Shown here in pieces: positions 7,025 to 15,080 of a DNA stretch of 18,135 nt. The DNA is from RYN-431 sp036388295. GTDB lineage: Bacteria; Planctomycetota; Phycisphaerae; Tepidisphaerales; Tepidisphaeraceae. The DNA lies in the NCBI GenBank assembly GCA_036388295.1, contig DASVSC010000241.1, forward strand, positions 1-18,135, in the 5' to 3' direction. Position 1 is the first letter of the stretch. Each line of letters begins with the position of its first letter. Under the pieces are notes generated by a model, which searched no databases, was not told the origin of the DNA, and was given only the letters and a program-made list of their open reading frames with translations. A program made the position numbers and the translations under genes.

Positions 7025-7909
7025 ATGCTCATTCGTGTCGGCTTCGATGTCATCTTTGAACTGCCCGCCCCTGCGCCGGTGCTGACGAACCTGAATCTGC
7101 ACCCCTCGCGCCTCACCAGCGTGCGGCGGGCCGAGGCGCTGCGCGTGGAGCCGACGGCGGCACACTTGTCGCAGTACACCGACGATTTCGGCAACACCTG
7201 CGGCCGCCTGCACGCGCCGGCGGGGCGGTTGCGTTTGTACAACGACGCCATCGTCGAAGACGGCGGCTGGCCCGACGAACTGGGTGTCGGCGCCGTGCAA
7301 CACCCGATCGAACACCTGCCGCCCGACGTGCTGCAGTTCCTGCTCGCCAGCCGCTATTGCGAAGTCGATCTGCTCAAGGACACGGCCTGGCAACTGTTCA
7401 GCAACTGCCCGCCCGGGTGGATGCTGGCGCAGCAGATCGTCAACTGGGTCCACAACAACGTCACGTTCGGCTACCAGTTCGCCCGCAACACCAAAGGGGC
7501 GGCCGACGTGTTCCGCGAACGACAGGGCGTCTGCCGCGATTTCGCCCACCTGGCCGTCACGTTCTGCCGCTGCATGAACATCCCGGCCCGCTACGTCACG
7601 GGCTACCTCGGCGACATCGGCGTGCCATGGAGCCCGGCGCCGATGGATTTCAGCGCCTGGTTCGAGGTCTACCTCGGCGGCCGCTGGTGGACGATGGACG
7701 CCCGCCACAACACGCCGCGCATCGGCCGCGTGCTGATGGCCCGGGGCCGCGACGCCACAGACGTCGCCCTGACGACCATCTTCGGGCAGGCGAATCTGGT
7801 GCAGTTCAAAGTCTGGACCGATGACGTCACGTCCGCCGGCGTTCACGGGTCGGCCGGTAACGCGACGCCCGCCGTCATGGCGAACCCGAGCGGCGTGTCG
7901 TACAGCTGA
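7025..7909 (+). CDS. Transglutaminase-like family protein
   Basis: This 294-residue cytoplasmic protein has no signal peptide. The first 90 residues resemble the beta-rich N-terminal domain that precedes bacterial transglutaminase-like cores. The core runs from about 125 to 260. The nucleophile Cys170 sits in R-Q-G-V-C-R-D-F-A-H-L-A, followed by N-I-P-A-R-Y-V-T-G-Y-L-G-D. The second motif reads M-D-F-S-A-W-F-E-V-Y-L-G-G-R-W-W-T-M-D-A-R-H-N. Asp225 aligns with the triad Asp, but the usual catalytic His of F-H-A-W is Ser210. From memory this form occurs in a subgroup with R-I-G-R-V-L-M-A-R-G-R-D-A-T-D, also present here. Such proteins often act as cysteine proteases or amidases rather than cross-linkers. 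It is transcribed alone after a 262-base gap that holds an inverted repeat. Confidence 0.9.
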   Translation: MLIRVGFDVIFELPAPAPVLTNLNLHPSRLTSVRRAEALRVEPTAAHLSQYTDDFGNTCGRLHAPAGRLRLYNDAIVEDGGWPDELGVGAVQHPIEHLPPDVLQFLLASRYCEVDLLKDTAWQLFSNCPPGWMLAQQIVNWVHNNVTFGYQFARNTKGAADVFRERQGVCRDFAHLAVTFCRCMNIPARYVTGYLGDIGVPWSPAPMDFSAWFEVYLGGRWWTMDARHNTPRIGRVLMARGRDATDVALTTIFGQANLVQFKVWTDDVTSAGVHGSAGNATPAVMANPSGVSYS

Positions 7910-8034
7910 CGGCCCCGGCGCAGAATCAGGTCGCTTTTCCGAGCCGCCGGACGGCATCTAACGTGTAAAAGTTACGGTGCCAACCGCCGCCGGGCGGGAC
8001 TGGCAACGGCGGGGCGTGCGATTACCATCGCGGC

Positions 8035-9738
8035 ATGAACCACGTGCCGCTCGCCCTGTTGGTGCTGCTCGTTCTGTCCGCCGTCACGCTCGGCCAGACC
8101 GCGCCGGACGCGGCACCGACGTCGCGGCCGGCGGCGTTTTCGGTGTCGATTGACGTGGACGTCGCCAAACCCGTCGGTCCGATGACGCCGATCTGGCGGT
8201 TCTTCGGCGCCGACGAGGCGAACTACGCCTACATGAAGGACGGCAAAGTTCTGCTCAAGGAAATCGGCCAGCTCGGCCGAGCGCAGACCTATTTCCGCAC
8301 GCACAACCTGCTCACCACCGGCGACGGCACGCCGGCCCTGAAGTGGGGCAGCACCAACGCCTACACCGAAGACGCCGACGGCAAACCGGTCTACGACTGG
8401 AAGATCGTCGACCGCATCTTCGACACGTACCTGGCCAATGGCGTCAAGCCGTACGCGCAGGTCGGGTTCATGCCCGAGGCGATGAGCACGAAGCCGCAGC
8501 CGTACCAGCACGAATGGCGGCCGGGCATGAAGTACGACGACGTCTACACCGGCTGGGCGTACCCGCCGAAGGATTACGACAAGTTCGGCGAGCTGGTCTA
8601 CCAATGGGTCAAGCACTGCGTCGAACGCTACGGCCAGAAGGAAGTCGAAAGCTGGTACTGGCAGACCTGGAACGAGCCGAACATCGGCTACTGGAAAGGG
8701 ACGCCCCAGGAGTTCCACCGCCTGCACGACGTCAGCACGGCCGCCATCCGTCGCGCGTTGCCCACCGCCCGCGTCGGCGGCTGTGATACGGCCGGCGACG
8801 GCGGAAAGTTCATGGACGCGTTCCTCGACCACTGCCTGAACGGCAAGAACTACGCGACCGGCGAAATCGGCACGAAATTGGACTTCCTGTCGTTCCACGC
8901 CAAGGGAGCGCCCGGCTTCGTCGACGGCCACGTGCGGCTGGGCATCGCCGAGCAGTTGAAAAACATCGACCGCGCCTTCGCCCGCTTCGCCAGGCACCCG
9001 CAGCTCAAGGGCACGCCGATCGTCATCGGCGAAAGCGATCCCGACGGCTGCGCCGCCTGCCAAGGCAAGAACCTGGGTTATCGCAACACCACGATGTTCA
9101 GCAGCTACACCGCCGCCAGCTTCGCCCGTAAATGGGAACTGGCCGACAAGCACGGCGTGAACCTGGAAGGGGCGCTCAGCTGGGCGTTCGAGTTCGAAGA
9201 CCAACCCTTCTTCGCCGGCCAACGCGTGATGGCGACCAACCGCATCAACCTGCCGGTCTTCAACGTCTTCCGCATGATGGCGAAAATGGAAGGCCAGCGT
9301 GTGGCGGCCGTCAGTTCTGCGGGCGTGCCGCTGGAGAAGATCGTGGCGGGCGGCGTGCGCGGCGCGCCGGACGTCAGCGCCGTCGCCGCGACCGAGGGCG
9401 GCCGCACGTGCGTGCTGGCGTGGCATTACCACGACGACGACGTGGCCGGCCGGGGCGCCGATACGACGATCCGCGTCACCAGTCTGCCTGCCGACGCGAC
9501 CCGCTTGCGTGTGACGCGTTATCTGATCGACGAGACGCACACGAACCCGCACGAATTGTGGAAGAAGATGGATTCGCCGCAGAACCCGACGCCGCAGCAA
9601 TACAACGAACTGCTGCAGGCCGGCCAACTGAAGCCAGCGGGCGAGGCGGAACTGATCGCCGTTGAGCAGGGCCAGGCGGTCGTAAAAATCGGACTGCAAC
9701 ATCGGGGCGTGGCGCTGCTGGTGTTCGAGCAGCCGTAG
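8035..9738 (+). CDS. Secreted glycoside hydrolase family 39-like enzyme
   Basis: This 567-residue exported protein has a signal peptide at residues 1-20 (L-A-L-L-V-L-L-V-L-S-A-V-T-L-G). The catalytic (beta/alpha)8 barrel spans about 40-410. The acid/base Glu214 sits in Y-W-Q-T-W-N-E-P-N-I (W-N-E-P is the GH-A clan signature) and the likely nucleophile Glu333 in P-I-V-I-G-E-S-D-P. The pattern F-F-G-A-D-E-A-N-Y near residue 60 and Y-D-W at 120-122 fit GH39, whose known members are beta-xylosidases and alpha-L-iduronidases. A C-terminal beta domain (about 420-567) follows, as usual in this family. It would act outside the cytoplasm on plant or algal polysaccharide. Substrate cannot be fixed from sequence. 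No transporter or polysaccharide-utilisation genes flank it. Confidence 0.88.
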   Translation: MNHVPLALLVLLVLSAVTLGQTAPDAAPTSRPAAFSVSIDVDVAKPVGPMTPIWRFFGADEANYAYMKDGKVLLKEIGQLGRAQTYFRTHNLLTTGDGTPALKWGSTNAYTEDADGKPVYDWKIVDRIFDTYLANGVKPYAQVGFMPEAMSTKPQPYQHEWRPGMKYDDVYTGWAYPPKDYDKFGELVYQWVKHCVERYGQKEVESWYWQTWNEPNIGYWKGTPQEFHRLHDVSTAAIRRALPTARVGGCDTAGDGGKFMDAFLDHCLNGKNYATGEIGTKLDFLSFHAKGAPGFVDGHVRLGIAEQLKNIDRAFARFARHPQLKGTPIVIGESDPDGCAACQGKNLGYRNTTMFSSYTAASFARKWELADKHGVNLEGALSWAFEFEDQPFFAGQRVMATNRINLPVFNVFRMMAKMEGQRVAAVSSAGVPLEKIVAGGVRGAPDVSAVAATEGGRTCVLAWHYHDDDVAGRGADTTIRVTSLPADATRLRVTRYLIDETHTNPHELWKKMDSPQNPTPQQYNELLQAGQLKPAGEAELIAVEQGQAVVKIGLQHRGVALLVFEQP

Positions 9739-9838
9739 ACCCTTCTGGTCGATGCCGTGGCGCAAACCATGGATTCTGCTCAGCCAAGTGGGCACAACAC
9801 CCGCATCTGCGATTCGCGCCTGGCGTGGCGGTCATCGG

Positions 9839-10066
9839 CTACGTCGTCAAATCGTCCAGGCGAAGGGCTGGGTACAAACGCAGCAGGTCTTCGCAGGCGT
9901 CGATCACTTCGTCCTGCGTCCATTCGCCTTGCAGCCATTTGCGGACCACGCCCTGCACGACGGGATGATCGATCGCCCGGGCCGGGTTCATGCCCGCCTG
10001 CAGCATCGCGTCCGCAACGATCTTGGCGGCGGCCTTCAGCGTCTCCTGCTCGTCGGGCGTCCCCAT
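9839..10066 (-). CDS. Small protein of unknown function
   Basis: This 75-residue acidic, soluble protein has a composition typical of real genes: E-Q-E-T-L-K-A-A-A-K-I-V-A-D-A-M-L-Q-A-G-M near the start, then W-L-Q-G-E-W-T-Q-D-E-V-I-D-A-C-E-D-L-L-R-L-Y. It appears all-helical. I recognise no family. It starts at ATG with only a weak ribosome site (ACGGA) and points away from the radical SAM gene and towards the GH39 gene (100 bases between stops). Codon bias looks like that of its neighbours. A regulatory or adaptor role is possible, but nothing in the sequence shows it. Confidence 0.65.
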   Translation of the reverse strand: MGTPDEQETLKAAAKIVADAMLQAGMNPARAIDHPVVQGVVRKWLQGEWTQDEVIDACEDLLRLYPALRLDDLTT

Positions 10067-10124
10067 TCCGTAAGTGTAGCCCCACGCACCACGCGGCTAT
10101 CGATGCCCATTGACCACACTGTGC

Positions 10125-10154
10125 TTGATAACTAAGAATACTCTATGATATAAA
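10125..10154 (+). promoter_or_regulatory. Sigma-70-like promoter of the radical SAM gene
   Basis: TTGATA (10125-10130) and TATAAA (10149-10154) are separated by 18 bases; an overlapping GATATA at 10147 gives 16. The stretch 10120-10170 is strikingly AT-rich in this GC-rich window. It is followed by an AAGGAG ribosome site ending four bases before the ATG at 10181. This is the best promoter I can see in the window. Confidence 0.6.
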
Positions 10155-10180
10155 GTAAACATCCGAATTAAAGGAGTTCG

Positions 10181-11707
10181 ATGTCAAAGCGTCCGTCGAT
10201 CCGCCAGCCGTGGGTTCCCGACATCATGCGGACGCCGCCGGCGTTGGACGCCCACTTCGGCCGCCCGCCCGTGCGCCAGCGTCACGCGCTGCTGATCAAC
10301 CCGTTTTACCCCAAGGACGGCTGGGCCAGCCTCGGCAAGCACGTGCTGACGCCGACGCTGGCGCTGACGAGCGTCGCCGGCGCGACGCCGGCGGACTGGA
10401 CGGTCGAGTACTGGGACGAAAACCTGCTGCAAGGCCCGCCGCCAACGGAGCCGTTCCCGCAAGTCGTCGGCATCAGCGTGCACCTGACCTTTGCCGACCG
10501 GGCGTATGAACTGGCGCATTGGTACCGCTCGCGCGGGGCGCGGGTGGTTTTCGGCGGCCTGCACGTGCTGTCTTGCCCGGACGAATGTGCCCCGCACGCC
10601 GACGCCCTGGCCATCGGCGAGGGCGTGCAACTGTGGCCGACGATTTTGGCGGACGTGTCCGCCGGCACGTTGAAGCCGCGGTACGACGGCAGTTACCTCA
10701 AGCCGTACCGCGACGACCCACCGCCGCGCCGCGATTTGCTGCGTCGGCGCAGCTTTCTGACCACCACCAGCCTGATCGCCACGCGCGGCTGTCACAGCCG
10801 TTGCGGGTTCTGCTACCTGGCGACGAAAGGGCTGCACATGCCGTATCAGCTGCGCGATCCGGAGCAGATCGCCGCCGAGTTCGCTGCCGACAATCAGCCG
10901 TACGGCGTGTTCATCGACAACAACCTCGGCTCAAAGCCCGACTACCTGCTGAAGCTCTGCCGTGCGATCAAGCCGCTGAAAAAGCTCTGGAGCGCGGCCG
11001 TGTCGATCGACGTCACCGATCGACCCGATGTCGTCCGCGAGATGGCATTGGCCGGCTGCTTCGGCGTGTTCGTGGGCTTCGAAAGCCTGAATCCCGGCAA
11101 CATCACTGACAGTGGCAAGAAAAGCCCGCGGCCTGATGAATACGCCCGCCGCGTGAAACTGCTGCACGACCACGGCATTCAGGTCAACGGCAGCTTCGTG
11201 CTCGGCTTCGACCACGACACGCCCGACGTGTTCGAACGCACGGTCGAATGGATCGAGGCCAATCGGCTGGAGTGCGCGACGTTTCACGTCCTCACGCCGT
11301 ACCCCGGCACGCCGCTGTTCCGGCAGATGGAAGCCGAGGGCCGTCTGTTGCACAAGGATTGGGGCAAGTACGACACCGCCCACGTCGTGTTCCGCCCGCG
11401 CGGCATGACCGAAGAAGAGTTGGCCTACGGCTACGCGTGGTGTTACCAGCGGCTGTTCTCGCTGAAGTCGATCTGGCGACGCCGTCCGACAGACGCCGCC
11501 GCTGTGCTGCCGTACCTGGCGATGAGTCTGCTGTACAAGCGGTCGAACCGTTTGTGGCACTTCCTGATCCGCCACCGCCTGACCGGCCCGGTCTGGCGGC
11601 CGCTGATGCAGTGGAGCCGCTGGCGTCATCTGCGGTTTCGCGAATGCTTGGAACTACGCGGCACCACCGACTGCGTCGGGCCGTCTGTGGTGTCGGCGGG
11701 CGTTTAA
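10181..11707 (+). CDS. B12-binding-type radical SAM enzyme, substrate unknown
   Basis: This 508-residue cytoplasmic protein is a radical SAM enzyme of the B12-binding (BchE/P-methylase-like) group. The N-terminal part (about 35-160) has the layout of a cobalamin-binding domain: A-L-L-I-N-P-F-Y, V-V-G-I-S-V-H-L-T-F, V-V-F-G-G-L-H-V and A-I-G-E-G. The radical SAM domain (about 190-400) carries C-x3-C-x2-C: Cys204, Cys208 and Cys211 in T-R-G-C-H-S-R-C-G-F-C-Y, the ligands of the 4Fe-4S cluster. F-V-G-F-E-S-L-N (297-304) and G-S-F-V-L-G-F-D (337-344) are further family marks. No cobalamin base-off D-x-H-x-x-G motif is evident. A C-terminal basic region (about 430-508) follows. Strong ribosome site and promoter; it stands alone, so context gives no substrate. 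Confidence 0.92.
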   Translation: MSKRPSIRQPWVPDIMRTPPALDAHFGRPPVRQRHALLINPFYPKDGWASLGKHVLTPTLALTSVAGATPADWTVEYWDENLLQGPPPTEPFPQVVGISVHLTFADRAYELAHWYRSRGARVVFGGLHVLSCPDECAPHADALAIGEGVQLWPTILADVSAGTLKPRYDGSYLKPYRDDPPPRRDLLRRRSFLTTTSLIATRGCHSRCGFCYLATKGLHMPYQLRDPEQIAAEFAADNQPYGVFIDNNLGSKPDYLLKLCRAIKPLKKLWSAAVSIDVTDRPDVVREMALAGCFGVFVGFESLNPGNITDSGKKSPRPDEYARRVKLLHDHGIQVNGSFVLGFDHDTPDVFERTVEWIEANRLECATFHVLTPYPGTPLFRQMEAEGRLLHKDWGKYDTAHVVFRPRGMTEEELAYGYAWCYQRLFSLKSIWRRRPTDAAAVLPYLAMSLLYKRSNRLWHFLIRHRLTGPVWRPLMQWSRWRHLRFRECLELRGTTDCVGPSVVSAGV

Positions 11708-11732
11708 AACGCGTTCGCGAAATTGAATCTTG

Positions 11733-11746
11733 AGGCGGGCCCGCCT
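11733..11746. terminator. Palindrome between convergent genes, possible two-way terminator
   Basis: A perfect 14-base palindrome with core GGGCCC lies between the stops of the radical SAM gene and the oppositely directed SDR gene. As RNA it would fold to a 5-bp stem with a 4-base loop. No clear T-run follows on either strand, so the assignment rests mainly on position. Confidence 0.35.
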
Positions 11747-11775
11747 TAAGGTCAGACCGCCGACGCGGCTGCGAA

Positions 11776-12549
11776 TCATTCGCCGGCCGCCATCTGGCCG
11801 TTGAGGGAATCGACGAATGCGTCGTACTTCGCCGCGCCTTGTTCGGCCGCGTAACGCAGCGGCCGGACGCGCCCAACATTCACTTCCGTCGTGTCCGGCT
11901 GGTCCGTGAGAATCTTCATCACCTCGGCAATGTACTCGTCCAGCGGCATGGCCCGCGGGTCGGTCGCGTGGTGGTCGCCCGTCAGCGTCGTCTGCACGTA
12001 CGGCGGAACGATTTCGATCACCCTCACGTTCGTTTTCTTCAGTTGATACCGCAGCGACTGCGTGAATGAGTGCAGGCCCGCCTTGGTGGCGCAGTAGGTC
12101 GGCGTCGCCGCGAGCGGCACGAACGCCAAGCCGCTGGTGACGGTGAGAATCGTCGCGCTCGGCTGTTTCAACAATGTCGGCAGCAGTTCGGCCGTCAGCC
12201 GGATCGGGCCGAGCAGGTTGGTCGTGAGGGTCTCCTCGGCGTCGGCCAGCGAACGGTTCGGGTCCAGCAGGTCTTCCATGCGCATCACGCCGGCGTTGTG
12301 CACCACGGCGTTCAGGTCAGGCACTTCCGTCGCCAGCCGGGTCGAGAAGTCGCGGATGCTGGCGGTGTCGGTCATGTCGACGGTGAAAGCGCGCATGCCC
12401 GGATTGGCCGTGACGACTTCGTTAAGCTTCCGCTCCGACCGCCCCGCGATGACGACGCGGTTGCCGAGCTTGGCGAAGGCCTCGGCGAGCCCGCGCCCGA
12501 TGCCCGAGCCGCCGCCGGTGATGAGGATCGTGTTGTTTGTCATGCGCAT
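11776..12549 (-). CDS. Short-chain dehydrogenase/reductase (DltE-like)
   Basis: This is a 257-residue classical SDR oxidoreductase that uses NAD(P)H. The Rossmann cofactor motif T-G-G-G-S-G-I-G is at 11-18, followed by A-G-R-S-E-R-K (35-41), which by its Arg after the second strand favours NADPH. D-M-T (58-60) and N-A-G-V-M (85-89) follow. The catalytic residues are Ser139, Tyr152 and Lys156 (Y-C-A-T-K). The overall pattern matches the DltE-like group often annotated beside D-alanylation genes, but no dlt genes lie here. A second ATG two codons in (12543) is an equally good start. It is transcribed alone, convergent with the radical SAM gene. Confidence 0.92.
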   Translation of the reverse strand: MRMTNNTILITGGGSGIGRGLAEAFAKLGNRVVIAGRSERKLNEVVTANPGMRAFTVDMTDTASIRDFSTRLATEVPDLNAVVHNAGVMRMEDLLDPNRSLADAEETLTTNLLGPIRLTAELLPTLLKQPSATILTVTSGLAFVPLAATPTYCATKAGLHSFTQSLRYQLKKTNVRVIEIVPPYVQTTLTGDHHATDPRAMPLDEYIAEVMKILTDQPDTTEVNVGRVRPLRYAAEQGAAKYDAFVDSLNGQMAAGE

Positions 12550-12637
12550 GAAGCGATCGTATGCCTTGCGGCCGTTTTCGGCGGCTTAGTTTTCCCCATT
12601 ACCCGCTGAATGCCGTCCCGGCACCCGTCACGGCCCA

Positions 12638-13183
12638 CTACGCGCTGGGAGCGTCTGGTCCGATCCGGCGGCGGACCTCGTCTTGTATGACCCGGCCCAC
12701 CCAGACCCACATGGCCCCGGCCAACGCCATCGGCCCGAAAACCAGCCCGGCCGCCCACGCCAGTAGCCAGCGTTCCTTGACTGCCGGTGCGTTGTTCCAC
12801 GGGTCGCTCAGGCGGTAAATGACGTCGAGCCTGCCCGTCCGCTCGGCCGTGTCCATCACGTCCTTGGACACGTCGGCCCATGGACCGCCGGTCGGGCCGA
12901 CGTAGTGGTAGTCGCGGCCGTCGACGACGAAGTGGTACCGCACGGCCGTGTTCACTTCGGTACGCGTTTCCCCTTTCTTCCCGCCGAAGGTATGCGTCTC
13001 GAGCACATCGGCAACTGTGCGGGCCGGGCCGCGGCTTAATTGATACTGCCGCACGCCCACCGGCACCGCGAACGCCGCCAGGACCGTAAAGGCCAGGCAA
13101 AACGTGCAGGCCGTGATGAACCGGCCCGTGCGGGTCTTCATCCACCGGACGAGAAAGTGATTCGGGCCGACGTGAACGTACAT
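12638..13183 (-). CDS. DUF3592 membrane protein, copy 1
   Basis: From the ATG at 13183 the protein has 181 residues. The frame extends 30 codons further, but the extension does not align with the paralog next to it, while M-Y-V-H-V-G-P-N-H matches M-F-V-N-V-G-L-D-H there. One membrane segment lies at about 21-43 and another at about 140-165, enclosing an extracytoplasmic or periplasmic domain with V-R-Y-H-F-V-V-D-G-R-D-Y-H-Y and L-D-V-I-Y-R-L-S-D-P-W-N-N. The Y-x(n)-D-P-x-x pattern is typical of DUF3592, a family of unknown function. It follows the homologous gene by about 125 bases on the same strand. Confidence 0.85.
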   Translation of the reverse strand: MYVHVGPNHFLVRWMKTRTGRFITACTFCLAFTVLAAFAVPVGVRQYQLSRGPARTVADVLETHTFGGKKGETRTEVNTAVRYHFVVDGRDYHYVGPTGGPWADVSKDVMDTAERTGRLDVIYRLSDPWNNAPAVKERWLLAWAAGLVFGPMALAGAMWVWVGRVIQDEVRRRIGPDAPSA

Positions 13184-13308
13184 GACGGAGTTTAGCACCG
13201 TTTTCAGGCATCCATCGTGTCGCACCTCGCGTCGGGGCATGGCCGTCCCAGTGGCCATGCCGAGCGTCGGCAACCTTGCCCTCGCGACACAACGAGGCGG
13301 GACCCGCT

Positions 13309-13845
13309 CTACCCGTTTTCGGTCGGGCGAATTCTGCGAACTTCGTCACGAACCACCCGGCCCACCCACGCCCACGCCAAGGCGGTCAGGACGATCGGCA
13401 CCACGATCAGGCCAACGCCCCACGCCGGCAGCCAGCGCAGCCTTGTGGCGGGCAGGTTGTTCCACGGGTCGGCACGGCGGTAGATCACGTCGATACGACG
13501 CGTCCGCTCCGCCTCTTCGAAAACCGGCTCCGGCACGCTCGCCCACTCGTTGCCGGCCGCGCCGACGAAGTGGTAGGCCCGGCCGTCCACGACAAAACGG
13601 TACCGCAGGGCCGCGCGAATCTCGGCCCGGTTCTCCGGGCCGCCGTCATAAGTCCGCGTCTCAACGACATCGGCCCGAATCACCGTCGGGTCATGAGCGA
13701 GCGCGAACTGCCGTGCCCCGGCCGGCACCGCAAAAAAGGCCGCGATCGTCATCCCGACACAGCAGACGGTTGAACTGACGATCCGCCCGACGCGGGTCTT
13801 CATCCATTCGACGATCAGATGGTCCAGGCCGACGTTGACGAACAT
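13309..13845 (-). CDS. DUF3592 membrane protein, copy 2
   Basis: From the ATG at 13845 the protein has 178 residues; a longer start at 13917 would add 24 residues unrelated to copy 1. The architecture is the same: a membrane segment at about 21-43, a domain with L-R-Y-R-F-V-V-D-G-R-A-Y-H-F and I-D-V-I-Y-R-R-A-D-P-W-N-N, and a second membrane segment near 140-165 ending W-V-G-R-V-V-R-D-E-V-R-R. Shared blocks with copy 1 run through the whole length, so they are tandem paralogs from local duplication that have diverged substantially. Function unknown. Confidence 0.85.
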   Translation of the reverse strand: MFVNVGLDHLIVEWMKTRVGRIVSSTVCCVGMTIAAFFAVPAGARQFALAHDPTVIRADVVETRTYDGGPENRAEIRAALRYRFVVDGRAYHFVGAAGNEWASVPEPVFEEAERTRRIDVIYRRADPWNNLPATRLRWLPAWGVGLIVVPIVLTALAWAWVGRVVRDEVRRIRPTENG

Positions 13846-13988
13846 ACCGGGTCGCCATCCTAACCGTCCGCAGGGCATTCGCCGTTTAACCAAAAGCGGA
13901 AGGCTGCACAGCCTCAAGAGCGATTTTCAATAAACGCCTCATTCCCCGGCGTGTAAGACCAGAGGACGATTGTAAGACGGAGGCTTGG

Positions 13989-14996
13989 ATGCGCGTTTCT
14001 ACGGTGCGGTCATTTCTATCAGGTACGGTCCTGGGCGTTGCCATGCTTTGCATAGGCAGGGAGGCGCTGGCCGTCGAGCCGGTCAACCCGGACCTGTCGC
14101 CGGAGGCCCGGGCGGTGCTGAATTACCTGCACGAGCAGTCGGGCAAAAAGGTCCTGGCCGCCCAGCACGGCGATACGAAGGAATACGAATACGTCCACGA
14201 AACGACCGGCAAATACGCCGCCATCTGGGGCACGGACCTGATCTTCGAATACCGCAACGACAAGCGGATGGACGACGTCATCGGCTGGTGGAAAAAGGGC
14301 ATTATTCCCTCGACCATGTGGCACTGGGGTGCCCCGTCCGTCGGCGAAGGGTACGAAAACAGTAAAGGCAAAATCGACGTCAACCAGTGCTTCATCGAAG
14401 GCACGCCCGAGCACAAGGCGATGTGGGCCGACCTGAAGCGCATCGCCGATCACCTGACCAAACTCCGTGACGCCAATGTCCCCGTCATCTGGCGGCCCAT
14501 GCACGAATGCAGCGGCGGCTGGTTCTGGTACGACAAGAGCGGCGGCGAAGCGTTCCAAAAGCTCTGGCGCACCACCTACGACTACTTCACGAAAGAGCGC
14601 AAGCTCAACAACCTGATCTGGGTCCTCTGCTACGACGGCAGCCCGGGCAAGGACTACGATCCCGGCGCGCAGTACTACGACATCGTCGCCGCCGACACCT
14701 ACGACCGGCGCACCGACCCGCACATGAGCATGTACAAGGCCACCCAAGCCGTCTCTGTGCCCGGCAAGCTGGTCGCCTTCCACGAATGCGGCATCCCGCC
14801 CGACACCGAACAGTGCGTCAAAGAGGGGGCCAACTGGTCGTGGTTCATGAACTGGGACCAGCACGTCTTCCGCGTCGACAAGGCCTACCTGACCAAGGTT
14901 TACAACAGCGACGCGACGATCACCCTGGATGAACTGCCGAAGTGGGAAGAACGCGTCGCCAAAGAGAAGGCCGCCAAACCGGCGCAACCGAAGTAA
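13989..14996 (+). CDS. Secreted glycoside hydrolase family 26 (beta-mannanase-like)
   Basis: This 335-residue exported protein has a signal peptide at about 1-28 (cleavage near A-L-A-V). A single GH26 catalytic barrel follows. The acid/base Glu173 lies in V-I-W-R-P-M-H-E-C-S-G-G-W-F-W (R-P-x-H-E is the family hallmark) and the nucleophile Glu266 in L-V-A-F-H-E-C-G. The W-H-W-G motif (111-114) and D-T-Y-D (236-239) are also conserved. Characterised GH26 enzymes are mostly endo-beta-1,4-mannanases, with some beta-1,3-xylanases. Length fits a one-domain enzyme without a carbohydrate-binding module. An ACGGAGG ribosome site five bases upstream fixes the start. The C-terminus is Lys/Pro/Ala-rich. 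The gene is followed by a strong hairpin. Confidence 0.92.
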   Translation: MRVSTVRSFLSGTVLGVAMLCIGREALAVEPVNPDLSPEARAVLNYLHEQSGKKVLAAQHGDTKEYEYVHETTGKYAAIWGTDLIFEYRNDKRMDDVIGWWKKGIIPSTMWHWGAPSVGEGYENSKGKIDVNQCFIEGTPEHKAMWADLKRIADHLTKLRDANVPVIWRPMHECSGGWFWYDKSGGEAFQKLWRTTYDYFTKERKLNNLIWVLCYDGSPGKDYDPGAQYYDIVAADTYDRRTDPHMSMYKATQAVSVPGKLVAFHECGIPPDTEQCVKEGANWSWFMNWDQHVFRVDKAYLTKVYNSDATITLDELPKWEERVAKEKAAKPAQPK

Positions 14997-15010
14997 CAGG
15001 CTGGCTGCCG

Positions 15011-15044
15011 GTTGGCACGGGTTCGATTTCGAACCCGTGCCAAC
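15011..15044 (+). terminator. Perfect 15-bp hairpin after the GH26 gene
   Basis: A 15-bp perfect stem (15011-15025 with 15030-15044) closes a 4-base ATTT loop, 14 bases past the GH26 stop. No T-run follows, so it is either a weak terminator or a 3'-end stabiliser. Its stem contains GGCACGGGTTCG, a variant of the hairpin units of the dispersed element at 16907 and 17973, so it is probably a solo member of that family. Confidence 0.65.
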
Positions 15045-15080
15045 TGCCCCGGCCGGTGGAACACCAGACGAGGCAATACG

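Noticed and set aside
7972..9795. 607-residue minus-strand open frame
   Set aside because: It is antisense to the GH39 gene and has no motif.
12540..13349. 269-residue minus-strand open frame over the DUF3592 gene
   Set aside because: It lies in another frame of the same strand as a gene with clear membrane segments and paralogy, and is Arg/Pro-rich.
15017..15040. tRNA T-arm (GGTTCGA sequence)
   Set aside because: The sequence is the middle of a perfect 15-bp hairpin; no acceptor, D or anticodon arm surrounds it. The same holds for GGTTCG at 16917 and 17983.
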